Positions 46,321 through 54,085 of a stretch of DNA of 64,000 bases are shown here, piece by piece (the first letter of the stretch is position 1; every line of letters begins with the position of its first letter). Location of the stretch: NCBI GenBank assembly GCA_023417635.1, contig JAEZFF010000014.1, positions 23,911 to 87,910 on the forward strand, in the 5' to 3' direction. This DNA comes from Bacillota bacterium (GTDB lineage: Bacteria; Bacillota; Clostridia; Oscillospirales; Acutalibacteraceae). Both the position numbers and the translations under genes were made by a program. The notes beneath the pieces were generated by a model. The model was not told the origin of the DNA. It ran no database searches and saw nothing but the letters and a program-made list of their open reading frames with translations.

Positions 46321-47346
46321 TTAATATTCATCACTCAGCGGGTTCAGAATCCCGTATGAGTTACCTTCGACGCTATCTATAAATTTTGTGGCCTTCCCTG
46401 CTCCCAACGCAACACAATCCTGCGGGCTTTCCGCAATGCGCACCGGCATTTTCGTCTTTTTGGAAATCAGTTCATCAATTCCGAAAATCTGTGCTGAGCC
46501 GCCGGTAAGTATCATGCCATCTGTATAGATGTCACCCATCAGTTCAGGCGGAGTGTTTTCGAGCATTTCCTGCACCATACGAATGATTTGCATAGCTCCG
46601 TCAATGAGTGCTTCCAGCACTTCGTCGCTCGAAACATCTGCCCACTGCGGCAGACCAGTCATGGCATTTCGGCCCTTTACACGAAAAGTAAGAATTTCTT
46701 TGCGCGGAAAAACACAGCCAATCATGATTTTGCATTCTTCCGCCATATGGCGGCCGATAATCAGGTTATACTTCCGCCGCACATATTTGATGATGGCTTC
46801 GTCAAAAGTATCACCCGCAACTTTTACGGAGCGGGAAATGGCAATGCCATTCAGGGAAATAACTGCCATATCCGTCGTACCGCCACCAATGTCAACAACA
46901 AGCGAACCATGCGGCTCGGAGATTTTCAGCCCAGCGCCAAGCGCAGCAGCAACCGGTTCCTCGATTGGACAAATCTTGCGCACCCCTGCGGCACTGATGG
47001 CATCCACAACAGCACGTTTTTCCACTTCGGTAATTGCGCATGGTATGCTGACAACAACACGCGGCATAATGACCTGATTTGCGCTTACGCGTTTCAGGTA
47101 TGTTTCAATTAGTACTTTTGCCAAGTCAAAATCTGAAATAACGCCTCCGGAAAGCGGGTGGCTCACCTGAATCTTATCGGAAGTGCGCCCTACCATAGCA
47201 TAGGCTTCCTTACCGGTCGCAACAATCTCATCCGTTTCCAGGTTTACAGCAACAACCGCAGGCTCATTTAATACAATTCCTTTTCCATCTAGGTAAATCT
47301 TTACCGAAGAAGTTCCCAAGTCAAGTGCAATATCCGTGCCGAGCAC
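46321..47346 (-). CDS. mreB: Rod-shape determining protein MreB/Mbl
   Basis: A 341-residue bacterial actin that guides cell-wall synthesis along the cell length. Actin-fold motifs are ALDLGTSSVKIY (phosphate 1), VVDIGGGTTDMAVISL (phosphate 2) and GMILTGGSAQI (adenosine). No mreC or mreD is adjacent, so it may be the mbl-type single copy. The start is a GTG at 47346 with GGA upstream, and a good promoter lies at 47432-47460. Confidence 0.93.
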   Translation of the reverse strand: MLGTDIALDLGTSSVKIYLDGKGIVLNEPAVVAVNLETDEIVATGKEAYAMVGRTSDKIQVSHPLSGGVISDFDLAKVLIETYLKRVSANQVIMPRVVVSIPCAITEVEKRAVVDAISAAGVRKICPIEEPVAAALGAGLKISEPHGSLVVDIGGGTTDMAVISLNGIAISRSVKVAGDTFDEAIIKYVRRKYNLIIGRHMAEECKIMIGCVFPRKEILTFRVKGRNAMTGLPQWADVSSDEVLEALIDGAMQIIRMVQEMLENTPPELMGDIYTDGMILTGGSAQIFGIDELISKKTKMPVRIAESPQDCVALGAGKATKFIDSVEGNSYGILNPLSDEY

Positions 47347-47431
47347 CTCATCACATCCATTTCAGTGTATTCAGAAAGAACATATTCAGGGCTTTCGCCC
47401 TGTATTCCCGTTATTTTTTCCGATTCTATAT

Positions 47432-47460
47432 ATTATATAACATCGATTACGACTTTTCAA
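47432..47460 (-). promoter_or_regulatory. SigA-type promoter of mreB
   Basis: On the minus strand TTGAAA (47455-47460), a 17-nt spacer and TATAAT (47432-47437) stand 86 nt before the start. The -35 box touches the last bases of comF. Confidence 0.75.
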
Positions 47461-48141
47461 CTATTCCGGTATTGCTCTGGCAACGGCTGCGCAGGCAACA
47501 AACGCTGCACCGCCTTTATAAAGCTGTGCCGAACATTCAGCGAGTGTAGAGCCAGTCGTGACAATATCATCTACCAGTAAAATATGCTTCCCAAGCACTG
47601 CCTTCTCACAAGGTTCATAAACGCCGTGAACATTGCGTACACGTTCCTTTCGGCTGAGCAGATGCTGCGTCCGGTTCTGCTTCACTTTGCGAAGGCACTG
47701 TACATATGGTAGGTTCAGATTTTTCGCAAGGTGTGCAGCAATCAATTCCGACTGGTTGTAGCCACGCTCTTTCTGCCTTCGATGCGAAAGGGGAACTGAT
47801 GTGACAAGGTCAAACTTTGTTTCCGGAAAAGCAAGCAAAACCTGCCGCGCCAAATGTTCCGCATAATAAGAAGCATTTTGTTTCTGCCCCTCAAATTTAT
47901 ACCGTAAAAGGGAATCCCGCACCTTGCCCTCATATGCATAAAGGTAAGTGCAAAAAGCTTTCTGCTTTTTATTTTTAGCAATAGGCACAAGGTTTATTTC
48001 TTTTTCTTCCGGCAGGTTCGCCGCACATACATGGCAAAGCTGTTTACCCGGAGGAATAATTTTCCCGCAGAAAATGCAGCGCGGCGGAAAGAGAAGGTCA
48101 AGAAGAAACTGCAGAGTAGCTTTAAGGCTTGCTTTCACCAC
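47461..48141 (-). CDS. comF: ComFC-family phosphoribosyltransferase-like protein
   Basis: A 226-residue protein with an N-terminal zinc-ribbon (CIFCGK and CHVCA) and a C-terminal phosphoribosyltransferase domain with the PRPP loop ILLVDDIVTTGSTL. ComFC takes part in handling incoming DNA in competence, although it is present in many non-transformable species. I prefer a GTG start at 48141, which follows a GGGGGCGG site; an ATG at 48168 gives a longer overlap with recD2 and has no site. It overlaps recD2 by 20 nt. Confidence 0.9.
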   Translation of the reverse strand: MVKASLKATLQFLLDLLFPPRCIFCGKIIPPGKQLCHVCAANLPEEKEINLVPIAKNKKQKAFCTYLYAYEGKVRDSLLRYKFEGQKQNASYYAEHLARQVLLAFPETKFDLVTSVPLSHRRQKERGYNQSELIAAHLAKNLNLPYVQCLRKVKQNRTQHLLSRKERVRNVHGVYEPCEKAVLGKHILLVDDIVTTGSTLAECSAQLYKGGAAFVACAAVARAIPE

Positions 48142-50350
48142 TTTCGCCGCCCCCTGTAAGTAAATCATACAGTCCTGTATAGCGTCTCGTTTTTCGGTTG
48201 TTTTCTACCATCAAGCGAACCGTTTCCGCATGACCAACAAGGATAAGCAGTGACTTTGCACGGGTAACTGCCGTGTAAAGCAGATTTCGGTAATACAGCT
48301 GCGGTGCGCCGCGGTACATGGGAATGACTACAGCCGGAAATTCGTTGCCCTGGCTTTTATGAACCGTCATAGCATATGCGGGTTCCAGTTCCGCTGCACT
48401 TTCCTTTTCATAAGTGACCGTTCGGTCATCCATACGGACGGCGAGTGTGGAAGCACGGCGGTCTATTTTCAGCAGTACACCAAGGTCGCCGTTATACACG
48501 CCTTCCCCATAGCTCCCGTCGTCACGTACCCACGGCAAATCGTAGTCATTTTTAATCTGCATGACCTTGTCGCCTTCGCGAAAAAGGAGGCCATTTACAC
48601 TGATTTCAGCCTTTTCCGGCGATTTTGGGTTAATCGCCTGCTGAAGCCTGCGGTTCAGTTCAATCGTTCCAAGTTCGCCCTTTCGGCCTGGGGAAAGCAC
48701 CTGAATGTCAGTAAACGGTGAATAGCCATAACTTTTCGGGAGGCGCCGGCTGCACAGGTCAACGATTACAGAACCGATTTCTTCCGCCGAACGATAAGGC
48801 AAAAAAAAGAAATCTGAGGTATGCACCGTAAGTTCAGGTTCCTGCCCAGCAACAATTTTGTGCGCGTTTGCAACAATCAGGCTTTGCATGGACTGCCGAA
48901 AAACTTCCTTCAGCTGTACCACCGGAACAAGGCCGGAGGTAATTAAGTCACCAAGAATATTCCCCGGCCCCACAGACGGAAGCTGGTCACAGTCCCCCAC
49001 CATAATCAACCTGCAGCCAAGTGGCAAAGCGCGGAGAACCGCTTCAAAAAGCGCCGTGTCCACCATGGAAAGCTCGTCAATAATCAGTGCATCACAGTCA
49101 AGCAGGTCTTTCTCGTTTTTCTCGAATTCAGGCCGGTCGTTTTCATCCCATTTCACTTTCAGCAGGCGGTGAATCGTCTTGGCTTCTTTTTCTGTCAACT
49201 CCGACATACGCTTTGCCGCGCGCCCTGTTGGAGCCGCAAGAAGCACTTTCTCGCCCTTAAACTGAAGAATTCGGATAATGGCGTTCAGTGTAGTTGTTTT
49301 CCCGGTTCCTGGGCCACCTGTAAGAATCAGCATTCCTCTGGTCAGGGCTTCCCGCACTGCAGCCTTCTGCAACTGTGCATATTGGATGTTTTCTTCCGCT
49401 TCTATGGTGGAAATGTACCCGTCTACGCCTATGACCGACTGTGCAGGATACTGCAGCATCATACGCACACGCCCAGCTATGTAAACTTCTGAACGGTAAA
49501 GCCGCGGAATAAACACAAACTCTCTGCTGTGGAATTCCCGGCAAACCAAAGTCGAGTCTTCCCTCATTTCTTTCAGGGCATCCGCCGCTTCTTCCGGGGT
49601 TACACCTAACATATGGGCAGAGGCCTTAATAAGCTTGTCCTTTGGCAAACAAGTGTGGCCATTATTTTCGTTGTGTTTCAAGACATACACAATTCCTGCC
49701 CGTAAACGGCATCGGTCATCCTGTGGGCGTTCCATAGCCGCCGCAATCCGGTCAGCGCGGGCAAAATCAATTTGCAGGTCTTCACTGCAAAGGCAGTACG
49801 GGTTCTGCTTTACCTCATCTTCTGCCTGCGGACCAAATACTTTCCAGACGCGGACTGCTTCTTCCGGCGTAAGGCCATATGTGGAAAGACGCAGCATCGT
49901 TTCACGGATACCGCCTACGCGCTGAAATTCCTGGCAAATATGTGCCGCTTTGCTGCGTGTAATGCCCTTAACGCTTTCAAGACGTTCCGGCTCATTTTCT
50001 AACACCTGAAGTGTTTCAGAACCAAAGGCGTCTACTATTTTCCCTGCTATAACGGGGCCAACACCTTTAATGGCACCGGATGAAAGATATTTCAGGATAG
50101 CCGCAGCATCAGCAGGAGCGGAGCGCTCTATCCCTTGTGCCTTAAACTGCGGGCCATAATTCTGACTGTTGACCCAGTTACCAATAACGTGCAGCTCTTC
50201 CCCTACGCCAACAAACGGCATCGTACCAACAACCGTTGTCAGCTCTTCCCCACTGTTCAGCTCTATCACGGCATAACCGTTTTTTTCATTTCGATAAATG
50301 ACCTGCTCCACAGAACCGGTCATTTCCAGCAGTTTTTCGTTCTTCAACAA
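48122..50350 (-). CDS. recD2: ATP-dependent helicase RecD2
   Basis: A 742-residue 5'-3' superfamily 1B helicase. It has an N-terminal OB/helix-hairpin-helix region typical of RecD2 (GVGPVIAGKIVDAFG), Walker A GGPGTGKTTTLNAI, Walker B DALIIDELSMVD, motif III GDCDQLPSVGPG and the late AMTVHKSQGNEFPAV. No recB or recC is present, as expected for RecD2. The start at 50350 is TTG; an ATG at 50323 is an alternative. A good promoter lies at 50383-50411. Confidence 0.96.
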   Translation of the reverse strand: MLKNEKLLEMTGSVEQVIYRNEKNGYAVIELNSGEELTTVVGTMPFVGVGEELHVIGNWVNSQNYGPQFKAQGIERSAPADAAAILKYLSSGAIKGVGPVIAGKIVDAFGSETLQVLENEPERLESVKGITRSKAAHICQEFQRVGGIRETMLRLSTYGLTPEEAVRVWKVFGPQAEDEVKQNPYCLCSEDLQIDFARADRIAAAMERPQDDRCRLRAGIVYVLKHNENNGHTCLPKDKLIKASAHMLGVTPEEAADALKEMREDSTLVCREFHSREFVFIPRLYRSEVYIAGRVRMMLQYPAQSVIGVDGYISTIEAEENIQYAQLQKAAVREALTRGMLILTGGPGTGKTTTLNAIIRILQFKGEKVLLAAPTGRAAKRMSELTEKEAKTIHRLLKVKWDENDRPEFEKNEKDLLDCDALIIDELSMVDTALFEAVLRALPLGCRLIMVGDCDQLPSVGPGNILGDLITSGLVPVVQLKEVFRQSMQSLIVANAHKIVAGQEPELTVHTSDFFFLPYRSAEEIGSVIVDLCSRRLPKSYGYSPFTDIQVLSPGRKGELGTIELNRRLQQAINPKSPEKAEISVNGLLFREGDKVMQIKNDYDLPWVRDDGSYGEGVYNGDLGVLLKIDRRASTLAVRMDDRTVTYEKESAAELEPAYAMTVHKSQGNEFPAVVIPMYRGAPQLYYRNLLYTAVTRAKSLLILVGHAETVRLMVENNRKTRRYTGLYDLLTGGGESGESKP

Positions 50351-50382
50351 ACTCCCCCGGATCTCCTCTAATCTGTTTTTAG

Positions 50383-50411
50383 TATACCCGAAACAGAATG
50401 TATTTGCAAAT
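50383..50411 (-). promoter_or_regulatory. SigA-type promoter of recD2-comF
   Basis: On the minus strand TTGCAA (50406-50411), a 17-nt spacer and TATACT (50383-50388) lie 32 nt before the recD2 start, overlapping the end of the upstream gene. Confidence 0.75.
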
Positions 50412-50743
50412 TAGACAAGCCAGAATTTTTGAAATTCTTCCGGCGTACAAAGGATTGTACTTGGGTTATCCGCACAGATCATCTCACAGATACGGCGCGT
50501 TTCTTCGTCCATGCCACGGTCAATACAGACAACCTGCACTTTGCCGTACGACCACGCCGCACGCTCCAATGCCGTGCGCAGACGATACTCTGCCTGTTCA
50601 TCATGACCGGATAAGGAAAGCACCAGAATCATTCTGCCCGAGTGCTCTGCTTTTAAAATGTGCAGGAATATGGTTCGGATTACTTCCACCAGCCCAATAA
50701 TGGCAAAAACGGCAAACACACACTTAAAAATCATTTCCGGCAT
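50411..50743 (-). CDS. Small membrane-anchored protein of unknown function
   Basis: A 110-residue protein with one N-terminal transmembrane helix (MIFKCVFAVFAIIGLVEVI, about 4-22) and a cytoplasmic alpha/beta domain of about 85 residues (GRMILVLSLSGHDEQAEY, then VQVVCIDRGMDEETRRI). The core looks Rossmann-like, but I do not recognise a family. GGGGTG at 8 nt before the ATG at 50743 lies inside the metK terminator stem. Probably expressed by read-through from metK. Confidence 0.75.
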   Translation of the reverse strand: MPEMIFKCVFAVFAIIGLVEVIRTIFLHILKAEHSGRMILVLSLSGHDEQAEYRLRTALERAAWSYGKVQVVCIDRGMDEETRRICEMICADNPSTILCTPEEFQKFWLV

Positions 50744-50744
50744 A

Positions 50745-50780
50745 GAAAAATCACCCCAGTACATTGTATGTGCCGGGGTG
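50745..50780 (-). terminator. metK terminator overlapping the next gene's ribosome-binding site
   Basis: CACCCCAGTACAT (50752-50764) and ATGTGCCGGGGTG (50768-50780) form a stem of 13 positions with one mismatch and a 3-nt loop. On the minus strand ATTTTTC follows. The downstream arm contains the GGGGTG that precedes the ATG at 50743. Confidence 0.8.
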
Positions 50781-50793
50781 GAATTTTGACAGA

Positions 50794-51978
50794 TTATTTT
50801 TTTAGAGCAGCTTTCAAAGCGTCAACCTTGTCGCGCTTTTCCCACGGAACATTCAGGTCTTCGCGGCCCATATGACCATAGTTGGAAACTGCACGGTAAA
50901 TTGGCCTGCGAAGGTCAAGCTTCCGGATAATTGCGTTCGGACGAAGGTCAAACACCTTTTCAACAGCTTTCGCCAGCTCTTCACTGCTGTATTCTGAGGT
51001 TCCGAATGTGTCAACGGCAATAGAAACCGGGCGGGCAACCCCAATGGCATAGGCGAGCTGAACTTCACACTTTTTAGCAAGGCCGGCCGCAACAATGTTC
51101 TTTGCAACATAGCGGGCCGCATAGCTTGCGGAACAGTCAACTTTTGTCGGGTCTTTTCCGGAGAAAGCGCCGCCGCCGTGCCGTCCGTAACCGCCGTATG
51201 TATCAACAATAATTTTTCTGCCGGTAAGGCCACTGTCACCTACAGGGCCGCCAATAACAAATCTGCCGGTCGGGTTGATGAAATACTTTGTGTTTTCATC
51301 CAGCCACTTTGCCGGGATAATTTTCCGGATAACCTGTGCCTTTATGTCTTTGCGAATCTGTTCCAAAGTAACATCCGGGTCGTGCTGAGCGGAAACAACA
51401 ACAGTATCTACGCGAACCGGCGTGTCGCCGTCATATTCTACTGTAACCTGCGTTTTTCCGTCCGGGCGCAGATAAGAAAGCGTCCCGTTCTTGCGGACTT
51501 CAGTCAGACGCTTGGAAAGTTTGTGCGCAAGCGAAATTGCCATTGGCATAAGTTCAGGTGTTTCGTCGCATGCATAGCCAAACATCATGCCCTGGTCACC
51601 TGCACCGATAAGGTCATCTTCATCTTTCGCACCATTTTTCGCTTCAAACGACTGGTCGACACCCATTGCAATATCCGGCGACTGAACGTCAATGGAAGTC
51701 AGTACACCGCAGGTGTTGCCGTCAAAGCCGCAGGCTGGGTCATCATAGCCGATGTCCTTTACAACATCACGTGCAATGGAAGCAATATCGACATAGCAGT
51801 TTGTCGATATCTCACCCATTACATGGATAATACCGGTTGTTGCTGTTACTTCGCAGGCAACGTGTGCATAAGGGTCTTTTGCGAGGATTGCATCCAGAAT
51901 AGCATCTGCTATCTGGTCACAGATTTTGTCCGGATGTCCTTCTGTTACGGACTCAGATGTAAAAAAGTGATTTGACAT
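50794..51978 (-). CDS. metK: S-adenosylmethionine synthetase
   Basis: A 394-residue enzyme making SAM from methionine and ATP. It starts [18 protein letters not shown], with [12 protein letters not shown], the phosphate-binding [14 protein letters not shown], and a full C-terminal domain. The start is ATG 51978 with GGAGG; the frame continues upstream through the riboswitch leader but is not coding there. It is regulated by the SAM-I riboswitch at 52078-52176 and ends at a strong terminator. Confidence 0.98.
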   Translation of the reverse strand: MSNHFFTSESVTEGHPDKICDQIADAILDAILAKDPYAHVACEVTATTGIIHVMGEISTNCYVDIASIARDVVKDIGYDDPACGFDGNTCGVLTSIDVQSPDIAMGVDQSFEAKNGAKDEDDLIGAGDQGMMFGYACDETPELMPMAISLAHKLSKRLTEVRKNGTLSYLRPDGKTQVTVEYDGDTPVRVDTVVVSAQHDPDVTLEQIRKDIKAQVIRKIIPAKWLDENTKYFINPTGRFVIGGPVGDSGLTGRKIIVDTYGGYGRHGGGAFSGKDPTKVDCSASYAARYVAKNIVAAGLAKKCEVQLAYAIGVARPVSIAVDTFGTSEYSSEELAKAVEKVFDLRPNAIIRKLDLRRPIYRAVSNYGHMGREDLNVPWEKRDKVDALKAALKK

Positions 51979-52035
51979 GAATAAAAGCCTCCTGTTTAGA
52001 ATTGTGGAATTCGAACTGAAATCAGCCAAATTTCC

Positions 52036-52068
52036 AAAAAAATATGCCGCCCGGAAAAACCGAACAGC
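52036..52068 (-). terminator. Expression-platform terminator of the metK SAM riboswitch
   Basis: On the minus strand GCTGTTCGG (52060-52068) and CCGGGCGGC (52046-52054) pair, using G-U pairs, around a T5 loop. A run of seven Ts follows within 52036-52045. It would stop transcription when SAM is bound. Confidence 0.8.
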
Positions 52069-52077
52069 ACATTCAAA

Positions 52078-52176
52078 ACGAACCTCATCTTTCGGTCTCC
52101 CGCAGGAATTGGCACCTTGCAAAAGCAGGTTGCCGGACATCATAGGGCCTGTTCCCTCCGTCACTCTTGATAAGGG
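52078..52176 (-). ncRNA. SAM-I (S-box) riboswitch upstream of metK
   Basis: The minus strand carries the S-box consensus in order: CTTATCAAGAGTGACGGAGG, then GGCCCTATGATGTCCGGCAA, then CTGC(N)GGTGCCAATTCCTG and GAAAGATGAGG. These are the kink-turn, the core with CGGCAACC and the P3/P4 parts. A terminator with T-run follows 10 nt downstream, and metK is the gene controlled. High SAM is expected to shut metK off. Confidence 0.96.
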
Positions 52177-52197
52177 CATATTCACTTGTATAGCATA

Positions 52198-52226
52198 ATT
52201 ATATCATAGCTTACCGATTTCGTAAA
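52198..52226 (-). promoter_or_regulatory. SigA-type promoter of metK
   Basis: On the minus strand TTTACG (52221-52226), a 17-nt spacer and TATAAT (52198-52203) place the transcript start just before the riboswitch. Confidence 0.75.
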
Positions 52227-52261
52227 TATACAAAGCAGCCAGTTTGTCAAAATCGTTCCAT

Positions 52262-52903
52262 TCAGCGAAGTTTGCCATGCAAAATCGGGCTGACCCGTTT
52301 ATACAGCAGAAACGTAAGCGCGGAAACAGCAGCACCTTTGAACAAGTTAAATGGCACGACTGCAAAGAAAATGAACGTAGAAATGCTGTTAATGGAAGGG
52401 TTGATTTTTGCCCCAGCTGCAATCAGTGCAGCCATCGGCATATGGAAAGCACTCGCATAAAGTGGCAGCAGCACATACGCGTTTACAACACCTGCCGCCG
52501 CAGACATCAAAACTGTCCCGACTACCATGCCGAGAAGCGCATCTTTTTTCGTTTTCTGCTTTTTGTAAATCAATGCGGCTGGTATCACCATACAGCAGCC
52601 AAAAATAAAGTTTGCAAGGTCACCGACGCCTGCCGTAGAACTTCCGTGAATAAAGAAATACAGCAAAACCTTGATAAATTCAATCATTACCCCTTCAAGC
52701 GGACCCATGGCAAAAGCACCGATAAGTACCGGAAGTTCGCTGAAATCCAAGCGGTAAAAGCCTGGCGCAAACCAAAGCGGGAATTCAATCGTCATCAGGC
52801 AAAATGCTATGGCAGAGAGGATGCCGACCTGTGTAATAATGCGGATGTTGCTGACTGATGCAGACTGATTTTTGAGGCTTTTGGTTTCTGAATTTTCCAA
52901 CAT
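52262..52903 (-). CDS. ribU: Riboflavin ECF transporter S component RibU
   Basis: A 213-residue membrane protein with about six helices that gives riboflavin specificity to an ECF transporter. The family pattern is clear: IEFPLWFAPGFYRLDFSELP (about 41-60), GPLEGVMIEFIKVLLYF, and VGDLANFIFG. The energising EcfA/A'/T genes are not in the window, as is usual for shared-module transporters. An FMN riboswitch stands directly upstream, which confirms the ligand. A terminator separates the riboswitch from the start codon. Confidence 0.95.
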   Translation of the reverse strand: MLENSETKSLKNQSASVSNIRIITQVGILSAIAFCLMTIEFPLWFAPGFYRLDFSELPVLIGAFAMGPLEGVMIEFIKVLLYFFIHGSSTAGVGDLANFIFGCCMVIPAALIYKKQKTKKDALLGMVVGTVLMSAAAGVVNAYVLLPLYASAFHMPMAALIAAGAKINPSINSISTFIFFAVVPFNLFKGAAVSALTFLLYKRVSPILHGKLR

Positions 52904-52931
52904 AAAAAACTACTCCTTTTCCTGCTGCCTA

Positions 52932-52964
52932 CGAAAAAGGCCCCACAGGATAAACCTGTGGGGC
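52932..52964 (-). terminator. Expression-platform terminator of the FMN riboswitch
   Basis: GCCCCACAGG (52940-52949) and CCTGTGGGGC (52955-52964) form a perfect 10-bp stem. On the minus strand it is followed by CTTTTTCG. It lies between the aptamer and ribU. Confidence 0.88.
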
Positions 52965-53002
52965 GAAAATACGCAATTAAATAAGTATACTGCGCGTTCT
53001 TC

Positions 53003-53121
53003 TTCATTCCGGACTATACCGTCGGCCTTGGAATCACACCAAATCTGCGGAAAACCGCTCGTGGGCTTGTCGGCTTACGCCGCATTACCACCGGTGGGGA
53101 ATCACACCCCGCCCCGAAGAC
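53003..53121 (-). ncRNA. FMN riboswitch (RFN element) upstream of ribU
   Basis: The minus strand reads TCTTCGGGGCGGGGTG, ATTCCCCACCGGTGGTAAT, AAGCCCACGAGC, GGTGTGATTCCAAGGCCGAC and GGTATAGTCCGGAATGAAG in order. These are the conserved RFN elements around the six-stem junction. The downstream terminator and the riboflavin transporter gene complete the unit. FMN binding is expected to reduce ribU expression. Confidence 0.96.
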
Positions 53122-53140
53122 AGCTTGTTAAATTGTTATC

Positions 53141-53169
53141 ATTATATTCCTTCTGTTCTGTTTTGTCAA
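53141..53169 (-). promoter_or_regulatory. Consensus SigA promoter of the FMN riboswitch-ribU transcript
   Basis: On the minus strand a perfect TTGACA (53164-53169), a 17-nt spacer and a perfect TATAAT (53141-53146) lie about 20 nt before the aptamer. Its -35 box is two bases from the -35 box of the divergent lipoprotein promoter. Confidence 0.88.
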
Positions 53170-53171
53170 GA

Positions 53172-53200
53172 TTGTAAGCAACACTTTGCACTGCTATAAT
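53172..53200 (+). promoter_or_regulatory. SigA-type promoter of the phospholipase-D-like lipoprotein gene
   Basis: TTGTAA (53172-53177), a 17-nt spacer and TATAAT (53195-53200) lie 34 nt before the ATG. Confidence 0.8.
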
Positions 53201-53234
53201 AAAAGAAAATGCCATATTTGGTCTGGAGGTAACA

Positions 53235-53873
53235 ATGATTTCTCATTCGCTTAAAAGTAGAATAATTTCGGTTTTCGTAGCCGCAGCCATTTCTGCATCC
53301 TTTCTGACATCCTGCGGAAAAATTACTGCTTCTGTAACCATACCAAGCTCCAGTTCTTCCGTCACCTATGAAAAAGGAATTACACTTCCGCTGAATTCGA
53401 ATTCCGGCAGCGGAACAACGGAACTCTATTTTCCACGTGCTGGCGCAAATGCTCAGGCACAGCTGATTAAGATTATTAATTCCACTCAAAAAAGCCTGGA
53501 TATGGCAATTTACAGTCTAACAGACAAACCGGTTGCCTCTGCTGTTACGGCAGCGCACAGCCGTGGCGTTGCAGTGCGAATTATCTCTGACAAAGAGCAA
53601 TCCGGCGGTCAATACCAAAAAGGGCTTCTGCGCAGCTTTGTAAAAGTGGGAATTCCCGTAAAAATAAATTCACACGCCGGTTTAATGCATCTGAAGGTAA
53701 CCATTGCCGACCGCAAAACCGTTACGACAGGCAGCTTCAATTACACAAAATCTGCCCAGGAAAAAAATGACGAGGTATTTGTGGTACTGAATGATGAAAA
53801 CTCAGCACAGAAATTTGAAGACGAATTCAGCCAAATGTGGAGTAACAACTTGCATTATACCAATTTCAAATAA
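53235..53873 (+). CDS. Single-HKD phospholipase-D-like lipoprotein (putative nuclease)
   Basis: A 212-residue exported protein. The N-terminus has a lipoprotein signal with lipobox LTSC (Cys at about 29), followed by a Ser/Thr linker. The catalytic domain carries one HKD motif: HLKVTIADRKTVTTGSFNYT with His, Lys, Asp and the GSFN segment. One HKD per chain is the pattern of Nuc-type endonucleases, which dimerise to build the active site. It may be a cell-surface nuclease for DNA uptake or nutrition, though lipid substrates cannot be excluded. GGAGG precedes the ATG. A single-gene unit. Confidence 0.87.
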   Translation: MISHSLKSRIISVFVAAAISASFLTSCGKITASVTIPSSSSSVTYEKGITLPLNSNSGSGTTELYFPRAGANAQAQLIKIINSTQKSLDMAIYSLTDKPVASAVTAAHSRGVAVRIISDKEQSGGQYQKGLLRSFVKVGIPVKINSHAGLMHLKVTIADRKTVTTGSFNYTKSAQEKNDEVFVVLNDENSAQKFEDEFSQMWSNNLHYTNFK

Positions 53874-53888
53874 TTCGCTAATGCGCAG

Positions 53889-53928
53889 CAAAAAAGCGGC
53901 GCCTCAAAAATGCAGCGCCGCTTTTTAG
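53889..53928. terminator. Bidirectional terminator between the PLD lipoprotein and the kinase/SEL1 operon
   Basis: AGCGGCGCC (53895-53903) and GCGCCGCT (53914-53922) form a GC-rich stem. It is flanked by AAAAAA on the left and TTTTT on the right, so it has a T-run in both directions. It ends the plus-strand lipoprotein gene and the minus-strand operon that finishes with the 35-residue peptide. Confidence 0.82.
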
Positions 53929-53941
53929 GATAAATCTGCCT

Positions 53942-54049
53942 TTAGTACCCATTATGAATTCCTATTGCGCTCATGGCAATAATCCCAGCCCCGCACAGAA
54001 CCGTAACGATGCCAAGAATCAGGCAGGCAACGTACATCCCTCTCGACAT
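53942..54049 (-). CDS. 35-residue single-pass membrane peptide
   Basis: A short frame that starts MSRGMYVACL, contains one strongly hydrophobic segment of about 20 residues (ILGIVTVLCGAGIIAM) and ends IGIHNGY. GAGGTG lies 7 nt before the ATG at 54049, and a bidirectional terminator follows the stop by about 14 nt. It lies 36 nt after the aldose epimerase gene, so it should be the last gene of the operon. No family is recognised. Confidence 0.65.
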   Translation of the reverse strand: MSRGMYVACLILGIVTVLCGAGIIAMSAIGIHNGY

Positions 54050-54085
54050 AAATATCACCTCGTTCACCCCAAAGGGCTTTATTAA

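Noticed and set aside
51178..51975. A 265-codon plus-strand frame opposite metK
   Set aside because: Shadow of metK, with Cys/Asn-rich random-looking translation and no ribosome-binding site.
51979..52185. An N-terminal extension of metK by 69 codons
   Set aside because: The frame runs through the terminator and the SAM-I riboswitch, and the true ATG at 51978 has GGAGG and the family-typical beginning.
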